DNA of 64,000 bases from Cymbomonas tetramitiformis. Its lineage: Eukaryota; Chlorophyta; Pyramimonadophyceae; Pyramimonadales; Pyramimonadaceae. The first letter of the stretch is position 1; every line of letters starts with the position of its first letter. Shown here piece by piece: positions 61,637 to 64,000 of this stretch. The stretch spans positions 44,575 through 108,574 of the forward strand of contig LGRX02034715.1 in NCBI GenBank assembly GCA_001247695.2, written 5' to 3'. The notes under the pieces were generated by a model. That model was not told the origin of the DNA, searched no databases, and was given only the letters and a program-made list of their open reading frames with translations. The position numbers were made by a program, and so were the translations under genes.

Positions 61637-61942
61637 CTATTGCTTCTTGCAACGTACCGCTTTCATCCCCGGCCATAGGTAAGTCGCGTGTAGAGGTACG
61701 CGGTTTCCAGGTGGGCGATGGATAATGACCTTGGTTTCGAGACGGCTTACCGGTAGGAGAAGGGTACGTTTTTCTGCCTCGTTGCACACATACACGCCCC
61801 GGCTGTTCATGGTAAGGTCCTCAACAGTGGGGTAGGCGGTCACCATAGCCAGGCGGCACACGGTGTCGTTGGCGGCGGAGTTCTCGGCGGAACGCTTCAG
61901 GAAGATCAAGTAGTAAGCCTCCACGGTGCCGTACTCAAAACA
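61637..61942 (-). CDS. Coding fragment of unknown function
   Basis: An exon-like minus-strand frame after a possible acceptor TTGTTCTAG (61943-61951). It encodes FEYGTVEAYYLIFLKRSAEN, then VCRLAMVTAYPTVEDLTM and RGVYVCNEAEKRTLLLPVSR. GC-rich third positions and lack of low complexity support real coding. The YYLIFLKR segment loosely resembles YLVVLRD in the 0.9-1.5 kb fragment. No family recognised; no partner exons found. Confidence 0.4.
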   Translation of the reverse strand, partial: CFEYGTVEAYYLIFLKRSAENSAANDTVCRLAMVTAYPTVEDLTMNSRGVYVCNEAEKRTLLLPVSRLETKVIIHRPPGNRVPLHATYLWPGMKAVRCKKQ

Positions 61943-61949
61943 CTAGAAC

Positions 61950-62529
61950 AAGGTATTCGCTTAAGTTTTCTTAAGTTTGCTTAACTTTTCTTAAGTTTTC
62001 TTATCTTTTCCTAAGTCCATGAAAATTATACCGCGTGTCATGTTTTATACAATTCGGCCATCAGCTGGCCTTCAGAATGCCCGTGGACATCGATGTAACA
62101 ACGAGCGAGGACGCGAGCGAGTACGTCAGAGCAAAAGATAAGAAAAGTCGAGTGAAAACCGTGTCCTGGTGGGTGGCGGGGGACTCGAATAATTATACAC
62201 AATAAAGTTAAGCCAAAACCGTGTTCAGGTAGTGTTCAGGTGACTGAAGAAATTATAATTTGGGTGGCGGGGGGCTCAAAGTAATTATACACAAGATATG
62301 ATAGTCAGATAGATGTCATTCCCGACGACGCCGACGAGAGCTCGCGCCTAGGGCAAGGAAGAGAAATTATATTCGAGGCGACATGGAGGGTGCGACGATG
62401 CGCCAATCAGAAACTGGGATCCATCCGTGAAGATTCAAAATATCACTTCGGAGTTTTGGCTGAGCAGCACACGCGCCGCAAGTCAAAGTCAAGCTTCTCT
62501 TTACCATTAAAGTGTTTTCTTTTGTTGCA
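61950..62529. other. No gene; TTTTCTTAAG tandem run
   Basis: CTTAAGTTTTCTTAAGTTTG-type repeats lie at 61970-62025. AATTATACACAA-type segments occur twice (about 62193 and 62284). No coding frame supported. Confidence 0.4.
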
Positions 62530-62716
62530 CAGACCTTTCGCTGGCGCTAAAACGGGGTTTCTGACAACATATCCGACTTGACGAGCTTGTTTGTCGCGGA
62601 AAATTACACCGAACTCGTTCATCATTTATCTTCTTTGGATAATTTCTCCGAAAACTGCGACTTTGCTTTTCAACCCTATGATTTGTCGATAGAATTTTGC
62701 AGCCGTTGCAATTGTG

Positions 62717-62783
62717 GTGACACTAGCTCATTTAGAGCACCAAAACTTGTTTTGGGGGTCTCGGTTAAAGTCCGAGGTGTCAC
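62717..62783 (+). tRNA. tRNA-like unit 1
   Basis: Acceptor GTGACAC/GTGTCAC; D arm GCTC-ATTTA-GAGC; anticodon-position stem CCAAAA/TTTTGG with a four-base loop; T arm CTCGG-TTAAAGT-CCGAG. Short D loop without GG. Confidence 0.55.
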
Positions 62784-63035
62784 ATAATTGTGGTACGCTT
62801 CTCATTCACCTCTCCTTCACTCTCATTTCCTTACATTTCACTGACGGACAGACCTTTCGCTGGCGGCGAAACGGCTTTCCGGACGACCTTTTTGACCTGA
62901 CAGGTGTTTTCCTCGCGGAAAACCACCCTAATTTGATAATGTCTTGACCTGTTTGTGACATTTTTCCCGAAAGATGCAAAAATCCCTCATGACCCTAAGT
63001 TGTAGAGGACAAATTCTGCAGCCACGCCAGAATTG

Positions 63036-63102
63036 GTGACACTAGCTCAATTAGAGCGCCAAACCTTGGTTTGGAGGTCTCGGTTAAAGTCCGAGGTGTC
63101 AC
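63036..63102 (+). tRNA. tRNA-like unit 2
   Basis: Acceptor GTGACAC/GTGTCAC; D arm GCTC-AATTA-GAGC; stem CCAAA/TTTGG around CCTTGG; T arm CTCGG-TTAAAGT-CCGAG. Confidence 0.55.
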
Positions 63103-63188
63103 ATAGCTATGGTAAGCCTTCGTTCTTTGTACTTCTTTGTATTTCTTTTGCATGGCATCAAGAGAGATCGAGAGAGAGAAAAGACTTT

Positions 63189-63257
63189 GAGGCACTAGCT
63201 CAACAAGAGCGCCGAGCCTTTTGGCTTGGAGATCTCGGTTTGATTCCGAGGTGCCTT
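63189..63257 (+). tRNA. tRNA-like unit 3
   Basis: Acceptor GGCAC/GTGCC extended by one or two pairs; D arm GCTC-AACAA-GAGC; stem CCGAG/CTTGG around CCTTTTGG; T arm CTCGG-TTTGATT-CCGAG. Closest to tRNA-Lys in its A-box/B-box text. Confidence 0.55.
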
Positions 63258-63350
63258 TATTAGCTTTTACCTTGTTACCTTGTGCTTGGGAACGATTTTT
63301 TGTTGTAACATTTTGCGTGGCCTTGACTAAAACTTCAAGCAAGTTGAATC

Positions 63351-63420
63351 GTGGCACTAGCTCAACAAGAGCGTCAAGCCTTTTGGCTTGGAGATCTCGG
63401 TTTTGACTCCGAGGTGCCAC
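63351..63420 (+). tRNA. tRNA-like unit 4
   Basis: Acceptor GTGGCAC/GTGCCAC; D arm GCTC-AACAA-GAGC; CAAGCC-TTTT-GGCTTG in the anticodon position; T arm CTCGG-TTTTGACT-CCGAG (one extra loop base). Confidence 0.55.
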
Positions 63421-63538
63421 ACAAAGAAGTTAATTGTCATCATACTAGTTATTCTTCATCTCTAACCTTGTGCTTGGGAAAAACTTCTTATGATAACATA
63501 TTGCATGGCCTTGATTGAACTTGCAAGCAATTTAAATC

Positions 63539-63629
63539 GTGGCACTAGCTCAACAAGAGCCCAAGCGCGGAGCCCATTGAGGGCGAAGCACCGAAGCTTG
63601 GAGATCTCGGTCAAAATCCGAGGTGCCAC
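63539..63629 (+). tRNA. tRNA-like unit 5 with extended anticodon arm
   Basis: Acceptor GTGGCAC/GTGCCAC and both side arms are as in units 3-4. The anticodon position is CCAAGC/GCTTGG enclosing about 29 nt instead of 4-8, where a tRNA intron would sit. Confidence 0.5.
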
Positions 63630-63637
63630 ACCCTCTT

Positions 63638-64000
63638 GGCTGCGATGTGGAGATAGCTCTCCGGACACGCGCCAAGTAGGTTAGGGGGTGGGTGGACCTA
63701 CTTTATGTGACTGACGGATGCTATTATGACTGTTTGGCAGGCCCACCCATTCTTTGCTGGGTGTTGGGACACCTTACACTTTGTGGCAAGTGCCTTCGTG
63801 CCGAAAGTCGAGGGTGAACTCGATACGCAATACTTCGAGCAATGCAATGAGGTGCGTTCAACATCTCTTCTGACCTTACTTTTCCTTAGAATAGGAGACA
63901 CGTCGAGGGGACGGCTGCGATGTGGGGACAACTCCCTGGACACGCGCCCGAACCTTAGGGGTGTACGGTTTGCTGTGCACCGCGATTGTCGAGGGGACGG
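63638..64000 (+). repeat. Direct repeat of about 275-bp period at the right edge
   Basis: GGCTGCGATGTGG, then ACACGCGCC, occurs at 63638-63673 and 63912-63947. GTCGAGGGGACGG occurs at 63901 and 63988. The array appears to continue beyond the window. No gene seen. Confidence 0.6.

Larger units (their letters stand above)
62530..63110 (+). repeat. Two diverged units of about 320 bp, each ending in a tRNA-like sequence
   Basis: CAGACCTTTCGCTGGCG starts each unit (62530, 62850). Each has TTTGTCGCGGAAAA / CTCGCGGAAAACC in the middle and the tRNA-like structure at the end. Confidence 0.75.

Overview
The window is nuclear DNA from a eukaryote. It has GT-AG introns whose phases close correctly in at least three genes, tRNA-like units with A/B-box-like motifs, and a dense, nested set of eukaryotic transposons. 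Nothing looks bacterial, organellar or viral. The mix of CACTA, MULE, hAT, TTAA-type, Ty1/copia, Ty3/gypsy, non-LTR and gag-only LTR elements, with few host genes, suits a repeat-rich alga, another large-genome protist or an early-branching plant relative. I cannot name the organism from sequence alone.

Layout. 0-7.6 kb: a fragment of unknown coding sequence, a truncated CACTA transposase gene whose three short introns are all built from GAAGAC/GTCTTC palindromes, a 110-bp satellite, a large GAAGAC foldback, and a tRNA-like unit followed by a hairpin array. 7.7-15.2 kb: an inverted-repeat-bounded region holding a complete 4.1-kb hAT element (9505-13583, perfect 8-bp target duplication) and, next to it, a 1.2-kb TTAA-flanked element whose only gene is a methyltransferase-like protein. 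15.7-21.3 kb: a 5'- and 3'-truncated copia polyprotein, TATTG-type repeats, a PIF/Harbinger-like MITE and foldbacks. 21.5-24.5 kb: a tandem array of hairpin-bearing units. 24.5-36.7 kb: three gag-only LTR elements (A, B, C), with A and B inserted in or beside a non-LTR pol fragment that joins a PCIF1-like methyltransferase domain to RNase H. 37-41 kb: the least repetitive stretch, with one plausible host gene (40300-40866, mitochondrial-type N-terminus). 41.7-46.6 kb: head-to-head LTR elements and a decayed gypsy pol. 46.65-56.25 kb: a 9.6-kb MULE with 144-bp terminal inverted repeats, inserted in the RNase H region of that gypsy element. It carries a spliced transposase gene, a convergent second gene of unknown function and large minisatellites in introns and between genes. 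57-61.9 kb: an hAT MITE, a CACTA Tnp2 fragment, a fourth gag-only element (D, sister of C) and an unknown coding fragment. 62.5-64 kb: tandem units that each carry a tRNA-like structure.

Two themes cross the window. First, methyltransferase-fold domains with an NPPF-like motif, or a variant of it, occur in four unrelated mobile elements (TTAA element, copia, gypsy, non-LTR). Second, GAAGAC palindromic repeats occur both as introns of a transposase gene and as intergenic arrays and foldbacks, which suggests an introner-like mobile repeat.

The nesting gives a relative order. The gypsy, copia, CACTA and non-LTR copies are older and carry frameshifts or stops. The MULE, hAT and gag-only elements are younger, with near-identical termini and clean target duplications.
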